A stretch of DNA of 64,000 bases, from the NCBI GenBank assembly GCA_010279815.1, contig QEOQ01000694.1:756423-820422 (forward strand), written 5' to 3'. Within the stretch, counting starts at the first letter, position 1; every line of letters starts with the position of its first letter. Made by a program: the position numbers and the translations under genes. This document shows positions 1 to 11,825 of this stretch, one piece after another. Under the pieces are notes generated by a model. That model saw nothing but the letters and a program-made list of their open reading frames with translations, was not told where the DNA came from and did not search any database. The DNA comes from Brachionus plicatilis. Taxonomy: Eukaryota > Rotifera > Eurotatoria > Ploima > Brachionidae.

Positions 1-3000
1 CAAAATTGTTCATTTGAATTATAAAAACTTTTAGATTTGCCTAATTTGAATAATAGACTTGAAGATGTAATTGAAAAATTTGAAAAAGAATTAATTTAGA
101 AATTAATTACATGTACTGCATTTGGAATGATTTTAAAATTCCGGCTTTGAAGACTGATTTATTGGGGAAATTAAATTATCTACCGAGTTGACATATCTAA
201 TTTCCTTATTCTATTTTTTTTTCGCTTGCTTAAACACATTAAAGCTAATAAAGTAAATTAATTTCTGTTCAAGATCCATCTATTTTATGAGGCTTTTTAG
301 ATTTTTACGCAATAACAATGTTATTGTACTTTAAACAAATTTCAAATACTTTAATTTTGATAAAAAATCGAATTATCACTTAATAAAATTAAAGAGAAAT
401 ATTACTAAATTTATAATCAAATTTAGACTCCAGCAAAATAGAATTTGATTTTTTAATATTACTACTTAGATCTTTTGAAATTATTTTTTTCAAGTTTTGA
501 ATTTTATTAATACTTTAGGGTATAATAAACGTTCTTATTTTGAAATTGAAATAGACTTGACTCTTATTTTAAATGTAATATGACACAAAAAATTTAGGGT
601 TAAATTATCGTTAAACTTTAATGAAAATCTAAAAAAATTTAAAATAATGAATTAAGTCATTTTTAAAATTCATTTTTATAAAATTTCGATAAACTTTGCA
701 ATGAAATTTAATAAATATTTTAATTCTACTAATTTTATTAATAAATGTTTTGTTTTATTTAAATGATAAGAATCATAATTTATTTCAATTCTTATCATTT
801 AAGCCAATAACTTGAAGGAAATAAATAATTAAAAATAGCAAAATAGTTTATAACTCAAGTAGTATTTAATTTATTTAATAGACCAGACTAAATAATTTAA
901 TTTTTGACTGAATCAGGTGAAGAGGAAATTTATTTTATAAACACTAAAATTTGTTGTTTAGAACTATTTTAAAATTAAAATATTTAAACTAAATTTAAAA
1001 CAAAAAAATAAAAATTAATCAAAAATGCAATATTATTCAGATTTATGAAAAATCATAAATTTTCTAATGTCTTGATACCTGATTTTATTGACAAAGGATT
1101 ATAGAAATTTAAAAATAAACATTCTTCAGACCTCTTGATAAAATCAATTCCGCAGAAAAATCTAATGTTCTTTTATTTTAAAAAAGGTGAAGGTTCAATT
1201 CATAGATTTTGTTTTTTGTAGAATAATTAATTCATAGATTAATTTTCATAAAATTTTTTTAAAGGGATATAATTTAGAAAAATGATTGATAAAAATTAAT
1301 AATTACAATCTGGACAACAATCTCTCGTAATTTTTCAAAAATTTAAAATTTTCCTTTAATCTACCAAAAGCGAAAATTTTAATCGAAAAAAATTCATTTT
1401 AAGAGTTAATTAAACGTAAAAAAATTTTTGTTAAAATGATAAAATTGTTCTGAGAAACAATTTCAATTTTAATCTTAATATTTTGCATTCTTTTTAGGTT
1501 TGTAACATAATTTCTATGAATAAAAGATTCTATGAACTTGTTTCTATGATATATATTTCCACCAAAACTTATTCTATGAGTTTTGTCTAATTTTATATGA
1601 ATTGATACATCAGCTTTAAAACCTATATTCGGAAAATCATTTTGAAAATAATAGAAATTGAAAAGTAATTTTTTAGTTTTTTAGAACTTCATCTAATTTT
1701 TTGGAACTTTTAATTGAATTAGATAGAATCACTTTATTAAAAGAAAATAGATTTTTAGCTTTTCATTCATCTTAAACTGGAAGAGCCTTTAATAAATTTT
1801 AAATAAATAATTTTATTCAAAGATCTTAGTTTTTGACAATAACTCTAATTAGCAATCATTAAAGATAAAATGAAATGTTGCCTAAAAATTGAAGTTCTAA
1901 TTTATCTTTCAAAAAAATTTCAAATTAATTTTTGATTAATAAAGCATGATTTTTATTCTGATTGCTTAAAATTTTTTTTGATTTATTAAAAAATTTGTTC
2001 TTGAAAAATAAATTCCATTCAAAAACAAATTTTGTATTTTCATAACTTAATTATTAAGTATTTAAAATCTTTATAACTTGATTAGTGCTAATTTAATAAC
2101 GATAAATTATTAAATATTCAATTAAGCTTAAATAATTTCGAAGTATACATATAAAATCAGCAATTTATTTTTAGAAGATTTATGCTTTAGGCCAAAAATA
2201 ATTAGTATTCTTTAAACGCTTAGTTCTGAAAATCTTTTTTAAAGAATTTTTTTTTCCTTTCCTTGAACAAATTTTGATATTTTTTAATTCTAAGGGATGA
2301 ATTTTCTTTTTTGGCATAGAAAAAATATCACATTTTCCAATCATGAATAATAATTTGAAAATAGTTAATTATTTTTAAAATTAAACTTACTATTTATTTG
2401 TTTAATTTAAGATTTAAGCGCATTCAATTTAAAAGTAATTTATAAACTAATTTAATATAGTTTAATTTGAAATAATCGCTGTTTTTTTTTACTTTTTATT
2501 TTTAATCAAAAATATTATGAAATCTTGATTTTCTATTTATAATCATGCAAATTCACAGTTGACTTCATTTTCATAAATAATGATTATGATTTTAAAACAA
2601 TTATTATCGGCTTAAAGATTTTTAACTATCTTTTTTAAATTGAATTTTTTTGAATAACAAAACCGCTGCAAATGTAACAATCTAAAAAATGCAGAGATTT
2701 AATTTGAAAGGATCACCAACTTGTTGTACAATTTAAATAACTTTTTATGTTGTTTATTTAAATTAAATTGCTTTAAAAAGAAAAGAATTAATTAAAAATT
2801 ATTCATAAAAACAAATTCTAGCTTTGTTTTGATGCAAGATTGGGTCAACTTCTATATAAATTTTTTATTCCTCAATCGCTCTTTGTGGAGCTTAGATTAA
2901 TTAATCTCGATATTCTCTCATATCCATTATTTTCCTTTACCCTTGCTTCTATGTCATAATGTCATAACCATTTTGGTGATCGATTTTACTTGATTGCTGA

Positions 3001-3600
3001 TCTTCTTACCTTCCATCACCCTTGATAATTCCATTACCCAAAGCCAAAGTCAAGTCAAGACACGAACTTTAGAAATTTTTTTAAAGTTAAGTTATTTGAG
3101 TTGACTTTTAGATTTTGAATTGTATATTTGAAGTTAAGTGAAATTTTAGTCTAAAATATAGACACTAAAAACTTAAATTTTTCAGGTAGAGTAAGTTTTA
3201 TTATGAATTTATTATTTATTACAAAAGTTAGTTAATTTATTTAAAAATAAAATTCTATGTACAATTTTGAGCGTGATTTTAAAATTCAACTGAAAAAATC
3301 GTAACTTTTAATAAATATGAACAAAGTTAGACGTCTTTAAGGACGAACAAATAAAAACTTATAAAAAAATGTTTCATGATAAAGATGTATTTTTCGAAAT
3401 TTACATTTAGAACATTATTCCGTTATTCACATTTAGAAAGACCAAAAATCGAGAAGAAAAAGAATCAGATATCAGTGAATCATAAATTGAGGTAGAATCA
3501 AACAACATTAGTTCAGATGAAGAAATCCTAGATTAACTTAAACATTATTTTTTTAACCTATAAACACCTTTTTTTATATTTAATAAATTTTTTAATCAAT
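1..3600. other. AT-rich region with no recognisable gene
   Basis: I read both strands and see no open frame with coding character and no recognisable domain. The sequence is extremely AT-rich with many homopolymer runs. A perfect 15-bp inverted repeat lies at 759-773 and 788-802 with a 14-nt loop. A locally less AT-rich patch at about 2820-3065 has no readable protein. The stretch at 3300-3540 has short broken frames that may be remains of an old transposon, but I cannot name it. Confidence 0.6.
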
Positions 3601-3700
3601 TAAAAAAGGTTTGTTTCGCTAGGCGAATAATTTTTGTGAAAATAAAAAATTGTAATATTTTCGCTAGTGAAAAAAGTACTGTGAGCCATTTGTTTATCTT

Positions 3701-3727
3701 ACCGAGCTAATGCTCCTTAAGAATAAA
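3701..3727 (+). repeat. LINE 3'-end hairpin with AATAAA
   Basis: A short stem-loop (GAGC, TAAT, GCTC) is followed by CTTAAGAATAAA. Nearly the same string recurs at 29011-29035 and at 37202-37224, and related hairpins occur at 4767-4790, 4836-4860 and 8551-8565. I read it as the 3' terminus of a truncated non-LTR retrotransposon, with the hairpin serving as reverse-transcriptase recognition and AATAAA as the polyadenylation signal. The role is inferred; the recurrence is visible. Confidence 0.5.
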
Positions 3728-3879
3728 AATATGAAATCAAAATTACCCTGCTGCTCTGATACATGGTTCTGAGGTAAAATTACTTTTGTAAAATTACGTA
3801 ATCCCAGCACTGTATATAAAAATAAATATTTAAAATATAGTTAAATAAGATAAAATAAAATAAAAACAAAAAAAAAATA

Positions 3880-4700
3880 ATTGAAAAGTAATGTTACATG
3901 ATATTTAAGAAAAAAAAAGTTAAAATCAATCGGTTTTGTGAAGTTCAGTACAAAAGAACAGAACAAAATGTAAAAAAATTAAATAACTTTTTTTCTAAAA
4001 GTTTAAAATTAATTCTGTGAATGCAGAATGGTGCAACATTCAAAGTTGCATCAACTGTAAAAGTCTGCTAATGATGTGCAAAATCTGTGCAAAATCTCTG
4101 CAAAATGCACTACACTCGATTATATTGAAATTTAATTTCTGCTGAAATCTGCAACTTTGAATGTTGCACTATGTTGCATTTACAGAATAAAGTTTTAACC
4201 TTTAGAAAAAAAGTTATTTAATTTTTTTACATTTTATTCTGTTCTATTTATCATTTTGTACTGAATTTCACAAAACCAAATCAATCATGACCTTAAAATT
4301 AATGATAGCAATTAAGATAATAAGGAAAAAGTCAAATTCTTAAGAATCGCATTAGACTCAAATCTAACATTTAGCCCAATGGTGGATGAATTAAAAGAGC
4401 GCTGTTATTCAAAGCTTAAAATAATAAAGATCTCTCAAATAGAAAATGGGGTATAAAACCAAACAAATTAGGTAATCTCTACAAATTCTTGATAGGATCA
4501 ATCTTGGATTATTATTTTCCTTTTTTAAATTCTTTCTCAGAAACTAACATCAAAAAAATACAAGTCATTCAAAATTCAGCAGTTCGATCTATTTTGAAGC
4601 TGAAATATGATAATCCCTCCAATAAACTCCATTGTTTAATTTCTTTAGCAATTTCTTCTTTTTCCTGAATTATCAAATATTTAAACATGTCTAACCTCCA
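3880..4700 (+). mobile_element. Degenerate non-LTR retrotransposon copy, split by a MITE
   Basis: After removal of the MITE at 3932-4277, the flanks join into the same reverse-transcriptase C-terminal segment seen intact at 37800-38230. The shared parts include a stretch like KVKFLRI, then LDS..L.FSPMVDELKERC, and later IQNSAVRSILKLKYD. Stops and frameshifts break the frame throughout, so this is a dead 5'-truncated copy. The family looks Jockey-like, judged from protein pattern only. Confidence 0.75.
3932..4277. mobile_element. MITE family A, copy 1 (Mutator-like)
   Basis: A 346-bp element has long terminal inverted repeats: it begins GGTTTTGTGAAGTTCAGTAC and ends with the inverse, CACAAAACC. 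It is flanked by a perfect 9-bp direct duplication, AAATCAATC, at 3923-3931 and 4278-4286. The 9-bp duplication points to the Mutator superfamily. There is no coding capacity. It is inserted in a LINE copy, so it is younger than that LINE. A second copy in the opposite orientation lies at 44520-44881. Confidence 0.9.
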
Positions 4701-4766
4701 GCTATTTCAATAAATCGTTTTTAATTTTAGTTAAAAAAATCTTTTTTTTTATTTGTTTACTATATT

Positions 4767-4860
4767 GAGCCCAGGCCTCTTCAGAATAAAATATAAAAAA
4801 ATATATTTTTTTTTTTTTTTTTTGTTAAAACCTTTGGGCTTTCGCCCCTTCAGGGTTATG
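4767..4860 (+). repeat. Two further LINE 3'-end hairpins in tandem
   Basis: A stem-loop, GAGCCCAGGCCTC, followed by TTCAGAATAAA lies at 4767-4790. A second, GGGCTTTCGCCCC, followed by TTCAGGGTTATG lies at 4836-4860 after a long T run. Both follow TTTGTTA-type sequence as in the other 3' ends. They look like the tails of two different LINE subfamilies, one perhaps inserted at the end of the other. Confidence 0.45.
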
Positions 4861-5589
4861 TTTATTAAAATAAAAGAAATAAAGTTAAAAAAAATAAAAA
4901 TAAGTTAATCATTACAAGTAAATTAAAGAAAACATAGTTTCAGATTCTAATTTTTGAGAATTCAATATAAATTAAGTAAAATAGGCTAAAATAAACTGAA
5001 ATTAATAAGAGATCTATTTGAAATCTTCTTCCTTGTCGTTAGTATAGTTTTTTTAATTAAGTTTTTTCTTTTGACATTGATGGGTTTCTTATATTTTAGT
5101 TGGGGCGCCTCTCTTTGGAGCCCTATTTTCCAAAGACTCTCCGCTGAGATTTATTTTGAGTAAGTTACCACATCATTTATTTAAAAGTTAAAAATTGATT
5201 GCAATTATCTAGATGAAGATTGGGGCTTAAGTGGATACAGTGACTGTAATTGACATTAGGATTATATAGATACAAAATAATAGACTGCCAAAACTTGAAA
5301 ATATGCACTAAAAACACTTTAATATAACAACAAAATCAATCAATCATCAAAACTAAATTTTAAAGGCGGTATATTAAGTTTCAAGAAACCTAAAACTATG
5401 TTTTAATTTAAATGCTGGCTAAAATCGACATTAGCGACAACTTTTAGTCTTCATCTCGATTTTTTTGAATTTGAGATTAATTGTAAAATATCTCAATTAA
5501 TCTCAGATTTTTTTAAAATAAAGTACAAAATAATCTGAACGAACCAATTAGTCTTTTAGAAAAATAATATGCCTTAAAATTAATTAATG
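4861..5589. other. Intergenic, no gene seen
   Basis: AT-rich sequence without a recognisable product. A short GC-richer patch at about 5100-5150 contains GGCGCC and GGAGCC blocks that could fold into a hairpin and may be another retrotransposon tail, but I cannot tie it to a family. Confidence 0.4.
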
Positions 5590-6090
5590 CCTTAAAAAAA
5601 TAAAAAAAAGTAGCTGGACCTGGTCTAGATCACATCCAATGCTAAAAAACCTCCCTTTTCAGAAGATGTCTATTTAATATGATTTTGGAACAAAGCAAGC
5701 TAAACTATGATACCTAAGAAAACTTCTCGAACTCAGGACCCTTGTAACTATCGTTCTATTAGAATGACAAGTTGTCTTGGAAAGTGACTTGAACTCATTA
5801 TTTACACCAGAATGTATTATCATCTTGAGAAATAGCTATAACCTATTCAAGAGGAATCTGGATTTAGAAAAAAAAGGCGCACTGTGGACAATATTTTTTG
5901 TAATTCAAATAGTTGTTAAGTCTTCAATAGAAAGAAAAAAGTTTTGTTTATTTTTCAATATTTCTTAAGCTTTTGACAAAGTTTGGCACGACGGAGTGAT
6001 TTATAAGCTAATTAAAATTAATCTGCTGTCATATCTTATTTACCGGATTATATCATTTCTTCATTCAAGATCTTTTAGAGTAAATGTTTG
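5590..6090 (+). mobile_element. Degenerate LINE reverse-transcriptase fragment
   Basis: Piecing frames together gives recognisable non-LTR reverse-transcriptase landmarks in order: MIPKK, a NYRSI box, TSCLGK, SGFRK.RRTVDN, then a DFD-like stretch (SFDKVWHDG) and FRVNV. Several stops and at least one frameshift are present. It represents the fingers and early palm region. The copies at 3880, 7845 and 37550 cover the later palm and thumb of what looks like the same family. Confidence 0.65.
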
Positions 6091-6565
6091 AAGATATCTG
6101 AGTAATCAATATCCAATATCCATTTGTTTATTAAGGAATCATTCTTTATTTAACTCTCACAAACTTTTTTCATATTTTTATTTTTTATTTCTTGATTTTA
6201 TTTTAGTTAACTTTAAATTTTTAATTTTTTATTTTTATTTTTTATTTTTTATTTTATTTTTTATTTGTCCAAAGGCGGAGTAATGGGCAACTTTTTGTAT
6301 TATTCAATTTTACAATTATCATTTTTTGATTATTATTTTATTCTTACTATGTGTACTATTCATTTATTCAAGTTTTCATTTAATACAACTTTTCAGCTAT
6401 TCAATTAATCATTATTCAACTTTTATATTTTTTAACTTATTCAACTATTCAATTTTCCAATTTTTATTAATCGTTCAACCTTGAAATATACAAATAAAAA
6501 AGAAAATAAAGTGATTTTTTGTGAAATTTTTGACTGAGTGTTTATATCTTGAAATATGGCTAAAA

Positions 6566-7253
6566 ATTTTTTCATATATTTGGCATCTTGAAGTTGCTGA
6601 TCAATTCAAAAATTTTATCCTTAGATATTAAACTTAATCTTTGATTTAACTTAAATAATTGTAATGTAACATGCTTTACATGCAATGTAGATTTAAAAAA
6701 TAAAAAAAAAATTGAAAAAATATTTTCTCAGTCCATAATGTAATATATATAATAAAATATGTAATAAAATGAAAATATAACTTTACAAAAAATCAGTTAA
6801 CTAAATTGAAAATCGATTTTATCAATGAATTGAGGAAATTTTTTTTTAATATTTTCATATTTTCCAAATCTACATTGCATGTAAAGCATGTTACATTACA
6901 ATTATTTAGATTAAATCAAAGATTTATTTTAATACCTAAAGATAGCAAAGTAAAATTATTGATCCAATTTCAAGCGCTCAATCTTGCTCAAACATTTTTA
7001 AATGTGCAATTAAATTTCATTAAATTTTTTTAGAAATTATAATCCTTTTTCAAAAGTTTAAAAATAAAGCTTTGAAATATTAAAACAATTAAAAATCTGC
7101 GATGAAATTTAATTGCGCATCTAAAAATTTTTGAGCAAGATTGAGCGCTTGAAATTGGATCAAAAATTTTACTCTAAAGATAAACTTTTTGAATTGAAAT
7201 GATATTTTGAATTGATCATCAACTTCAAGATGCCACATATTTGAGAATTTTAT
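6566..7253. repeat. Multi-arm foldback repeat
   Basis: Three pairs of inverted arms are nested or side by side. The outer arms (about 6566-6640 and 7190-7253) share GGCATCTTGAAGTTG. A second pair (6655-6700 and 6858-6925) shares GTAACATGCTTTACATGCAA. A third pair (6945-7030 and 7085-7180) shares CCAATTTCAAGCGCTCAATC. The arm order is A B B' C C' A'. Single frames of about 75 codons inside it are low-complexity shadows. I read it as a foldback-type transposon or a nested set of palindromic elements. Confidence 0.65.
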
Positions 7254-7365
7254 TCATTTTACTTACAGTAATTATCACATGAATTAAATAATCGACAAGT
7301 ATCTGAAGTATTTATGTAATTTTTTTCTAAATCAATCAGTGAGCAATTATTTATTAAAAAAAATT

Positions 7366-7595
7366 TAGCAGTATTTAAGAAATAACCCTAACCCTTTTTG
7401 CTGAACCGAACTCCTTAAACCAGGGCTACGCCCCGGACCCCTTTATTTTATCTAAAATTTTGTTAAAATAAATCTAATTTCAAAATAAAGCCTAAATGCG
7501 TAAAAAGTCGACAGACGTTATACGTATAGTCAAAATATGGTTTATTTTGAAATTAGGTTTCTTTAACTTAAAATTTATTTTGTTTTTAAAATTTT
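7366..7595 (+). repeat. Dispersed repeat, copy 1
   Basis: This segment includes TTTTTGCTGAACCGAACTCC followed by CCAGGGCTACGCCCC, and further on TATGGTTTATTTTG. The same blocks occur in inverse orientation at 63415-63585. CCAGGGCTACGCCCC is a good hairpin. The spacing between blocks differs, so one copy has an insertion or deletion near 7430-7530. The family is unknown. Confidence 0.7.
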
Positions 7596-7844
7596 TGTTA
7601 ATATACTGGGTTATTTTGATTGTATCAATAATCAAAAACTGCTCCAAATCATAATTCGATTTATATTTTATCTTTTTCATACCTTCCCACAATTTCAAAA
7701 ATTTTTCATACAAGAAAAAAAAACACATGACATTAAAAAGCGGGTCTGAAAAGAAGGCGCAAGCTGTTCGGAACAGTCTTGTTGGTTTTCCACTTAAATT
7801 ATTTTTTAAATAAATATATAAATATCCAACTAAAGCAGACGTTT

Positions 7845-8565
7845 CAATGATTATGAAGGAGTCAATGATTAGCCTGCTTCATTTTAGCATTGTCATAAAT
7901 GACGTACCAAAAAGTAATAAAGCGAAAACATGACTAGTAAGTTCCTTAAAGAATTTGAGAACTGGCTTTTCAAATGGAAAATGAAAATCTCTGTTGAAAA
8001 ATTATGTTACATGATCTTTGCAAAAAACTTGAAAGAAAAAACTAATCTTGGCCTTAAAATTAGTGACAACAATTTAAATAATGTGGAAAAAGCTAAATTT
8101 TTAGAAAGTACATTGGACTCAGAAAAAAACATTTTGTCGAATGATGGATCAGTTAAAATAACGTTGTAATTCAAAGCTTAATATAATTAAGTATTTCTCA
8201 AATAAGAAATGGGATCTGAAACCCAAAACACTAGGAAATCTTTAGAAATCCTTAATACGATCAATTTTTGATTATTCTTTTTCTTATTTAAATTCATTCT
8301 CAGAAACTTAGACTAAAAAAATACAAATCATTCACAACTAGAAGTTAGATCTATCTTTAGATTAAAATATGTTACCAAATCCATTGTTATGCACCAAAAA
8401 GTCTTCAATTAACATAATGTCCTAACAGTCTCAAACCGTTTTTTTGCGTTGAGTGAGACATATGTCAGGACAGGATTGTGTCATTCTGTTTGATAAATTT
8501 TCAAACTTTAGTTGTCACTCTTTTATTTTAATTTATTTATTTAGTTAAAAGATCGCCCGGCGATC
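7845..8565 (+). mobile_element. Degenerate LINE copy with 3' hairpin
   Basis: Reverse-transcriptase fragments are visible in several frames. A GV.QGS box with FSIVINDVPKSN lies near 7855-7920. A palm/thumb stretch, FLKEFENWLFKWKMKISVEK, begins at 7939. Later come KFLESTLDS and the IQ...RSI region. The catalytic YADD box has been lost. The 3' end is probably the hairpin GATCGCCCGGCGATC at 8551-8565. It is a dead copy, related to the copy at 37550. Confidence 0.65.
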
Positions 8566-8704
8566 ACATAAATTTTTAATTCACCCATAAAAAGAGTGTA
8601 TCAAATTAAAGAAAAAAAAATTTAATCAAAATGAAGTGAAGACATTGCATGCTTGAGATAATGAAAAGAGAAAGTAAACAAGAATGCTGTTAGTACACCA
8701 GCTA

Positions 8705-9385
8705 CTAAAACTTTAGGATATTGAATAGTTCACTTGACATGTATGATTTATTCATTTTAGCAAACATTTCCTTAATCTTATTGACATTTTCGTTACCGAT
8801 TCTTCTCAATTCAAAGTAAACTTCCATGGTGTGAGTTATCGCTTTTATTTTGTCAATTGTGCTGAATTGATTTTCTACTAATGGATCTTCAATATCATCC
8901 ATATAGTTAATTATTTCTGTCAAAAACCTATCTCGGCTTAATTTATTCGGAGTTTCAATCATGAGCTCTTTAGTGTATGGGTTATTGAGTATTCGGTGGA
9001 AGCAGTCAAGTTTTAGCCTCTTAATAACAACGGAGGCTGATTTGGTACCTAACGCGAGTTGTAAGTCTGTAGTGTGACATCGTATCCGAATATCCTTTTC
9101 TAACAGGTTTCCGTCCATTCTTTTGATTAGGTATATGTTGTTTTTTGAATGAAGATGTTTTCTAAGCCATAGTAGAGCACTGGTCTTATATAGACTTTAA
9201 AAAGTTGCCCCTTTATACATGGGTTAAGACTATTTGTGTTAATCTCTAGCTTTACTAGCGCGGCATTTTCTTTTTGCCTTCGTTTTTGTAGGTGGTCGTC
9301 ATCTTTGTTGTTTGAGCTTAGTTCGAAGCCTAGGTATTTCATGATAAGAACATTTTGGAAAACTGTTCCGCACTAAGCTAGATTA
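8705..9385 (-). mobile_element. 5'-truncated LINE, reverse-transcriptase C-terminal part, one frameshift
   Basis: Two adjoining frames (9127-9342 and 8705-9118) read as one protein with a single frameshift near 9120-9145. The first has MKYLGFELSS, NPCIKGQLFKVYIRPVLYYG and LENI. The second continues IKRMDGNLL, then K..IRIRCHTTDLQLALGTK. The YLG, KGQLFK and YIRPVLYYG boxes are typical of the thumb region of non-LTR reverse transcriptases. It differs in family from the copies at 7845 and 37550 and is better preserved, so it is probably younger. The 5' end is lost at about 9385. Confidence 0.7.
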
Positions 9386-9399
9386 TTTATTTTAATTTA

Positions 9400-10684
9400 T
9401 CTTTTTAATTTTTTTATATTTTTTTCTTTTTTAATTTAACTATTTTTGAATTTTTTTTTCTGAGGGGCCTTTAGCTTGTGGCAGATAAAAAAAAATTTCA
9501 TTAAAAAAAAATTTCCTGTCCTGTTTTTTCAGTCCAAATTTGATCTTAAAAAAATTAATTAATTTTAGACAATAATAACTTTTTGTTAAAGGAAAAGATA
9601 AGATTTTCATAAATCAAAAAAGACTTATTTATTGTTAATAAAATAAGAGGATTTTATTTTTTTAATGTTGCTTCTAATGTAAAAAAATCTAATTTCATTT
9701 AATGAATGGATAATGAATGAACTTATTACATATTGCTTATAATATTAAACTATTGAATCAAATCCTCTCGAATTTGTCTTTTTTATTACACGACAAGTTG
9801 AATCTATTTTCAATAAACGTCGAAAATTAACTTCTCAGATTTACTTGATCGCTTTTCTTTCAACCTTTTTGAGTTAATCTACAAGCAGCACTGATTTGAT
9901 AAATGGAAAATATTTTTTGTTTTAAGAAAATAAACAACTTAAAATGAAAATAAATTTTACGTTAAAATTTAAAGATTTAGAAAAATTTTGATGGAATTTT
10001 GAATAGGAAGCCTTAAAAGGAATGAATGGTACAAAAGATAAATAAAGCAATCAAATCTAATTTACTATTGAATGATGATAAGATAAAAGAATTTAATTTT
10101 ATTTTAAAACTAATATTAAATTATTGTAAAATTTAAAAAAAATACCTAAGATCTATTTTACAATCCAATATTGATATTTAAATTTGGAATTGATTTGAAT
10201 TTGAAAAATATCAATTTTTAATAAAAAATAAAAAAAAGAATTATTTGTAGTCTTTAATTGTTTGAATATGAATCTTTTTGTCGTATTTGATATCAAAATA
10301 ATAAGAATCGAGTTGCTAATAGAGGACTAAAGTTTAAAATATTTTATTTAAGATTAGAATTTTAGGTCTTATTTAAATAAATTTTAAAAAAACTAAAAAA
10401 ACGCTCTTATTAATGGTATATTTTTTCGTATTTTAATAATTTTTTTATACAAGTAAATATTTTTTTTAAAAAGATACAATATTTAATAATACTGTAATTT
10501 TTTTTACTTAAAATTGTTCGCTATAAGTAGGAATATTTTAAAATGAAAAAATAAGTTCAATTTTTGAACAAAAGTTTTTTAGCCATGAAATATTTCAAGA
10601 TAGGAAAAATCTAATCATAAAAAATATAAAAAGCATTTTTTTAGTTCATCATTATTTACTGGAAAATGTATCTTTTAAAAATAA
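9400..10684. other. AT-rich intergenic, no gene seen
   Basis: No frame with coding character on either strand and no recognisable repeat end. Confidence 0.5.
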
Positions 10685-10734
10685 TATCTATCAAATAAAC
10701 GATAAAAGCAATTGTGAAATGGTGTTATTATGAT

Positions 10735-11825
10735 ATGATATAATATGATATGATATAATATGATATGAAGGAGAGACTACAATCTGATATGAGAATCAGA
10801 TGAAGAAGAATAACCAATGGGTTATTCGACTATAGTAGTATCATTAGCCGCCAATTGCTGAGATCTGAATTTGTCAAACTTGTCTTTGAATGCATTTGTT
10901 GATGTTGCAGAAACTACAGTGTCCGGTAGCTCGTTCCATAAGGAAGCTACTCTGTTCGTGAAGAAGTTTTCTCTAGGTTTTGACAAGCAGAGTTGCTTCC
11001 TGAGTCTTGGTTTTTTACGTAGATTCATCGATGAGTGATTGATTTTTGGAGTTTGGCTTGAATCTGCGAAAGTATGCAGGTGAACAGTGCTCTGTTTACT
11101 TACCATGTTGAAAAGTTGGATTGCATCACCTCTTTTCCTTCTACTTTCAAGCGTAGGGATACCAATTTTTGCTAATCTTGAGAGATAATTGAGATTTCTG
11201 AGACCAGGCACTAGTTTGGTAGCTCTACGTTGGACTTTTTCAAGCCTTTTAATATCTTTCTTTTGCAAAGGATTCCAGGCTGCTGTACAGTATTCAAGAT
11301 GCGGTCTTACAAACGCAGTGAAGTCTTCTAAAGTTGTCCGTTGTCCAAAATTTAAAGGCATTTTTGAGTTGAGCAAGGACTCCATTAGCCATCTGGATTA
11401 CCTTATCTATCTACTCAGTCCATTTAAGCTTACTTTTTATCATGATACCTAAACCTCTTTCCACGGACGTCTGTTCTAACACATGACTTTGTGAAGCATC
11501 TATTTTCATGGTGAAAGGTATTTGAAGGGTGCCTTTTGAGCCAAATCGCATAATTTTACATTTCTTTTGGTTAAACTTCATATGCCAAGTGTCAGCCCAG
11601 TTAACTATATTGTCAATATCTTCTTGAACAAGTTTCAGGTCAAGCGAATTACGTACTGTGGAGATTAGTTTACTGTCGTCAGCAAAAAGTTTACATGCAT
11701 TTCGTACTGATTCAGGCATGTCATTTATGAAAATGATAAACAGCAATGGTCCAAGGACCGATCCTTGAGGCACACCACTAAGGACCTTTAGCCATTTTGA
11801 GCTAGATTTACGAACAGTTACTCTT
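10735..11825 (-). mobile_element. CR1-like LINE, 5'-truncated, with 50-bp target duplication
   Basis: On the minus strand the protein starts near 11820 with a SGVPQGSVLGPLLF box and FINDMP, then FADDSK (the catalytic YADD-type box) and WHMKFNQKKCKIM. A stop follows KLKWTE at 11411, and a frameshift follows before FVRPHLEYCTAAWNP, with the C terminus at 10822. The pattern is that of CR1/L2-type reverse transcriptase. The element's 3' tail is a short microsatellite of ATATC/ATATT units at 10735-10770. The insertion is bounded by a 50-bp direct duplication (10685-10734 and 11826-11875) that differs at two positions. Confidence 0.85.

Noticed and set aside
6180..6265. TTTTTA-rich tract as a genuine tandem repeat
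   Set aside because: Unit lengths are irregular; it looks like ordinary AT-rich low complexity.
7384..7398. AACCCTAACCC string resembling telomeric repeats
   Set aside because: Only two units, part of a dispersed repeat; the other copy at 63560 has a single, changed unit.
7492..7728. Minus-strand frame of 78 codons
   Set aside because: Low complexity and overlapping a dispersed repeat.
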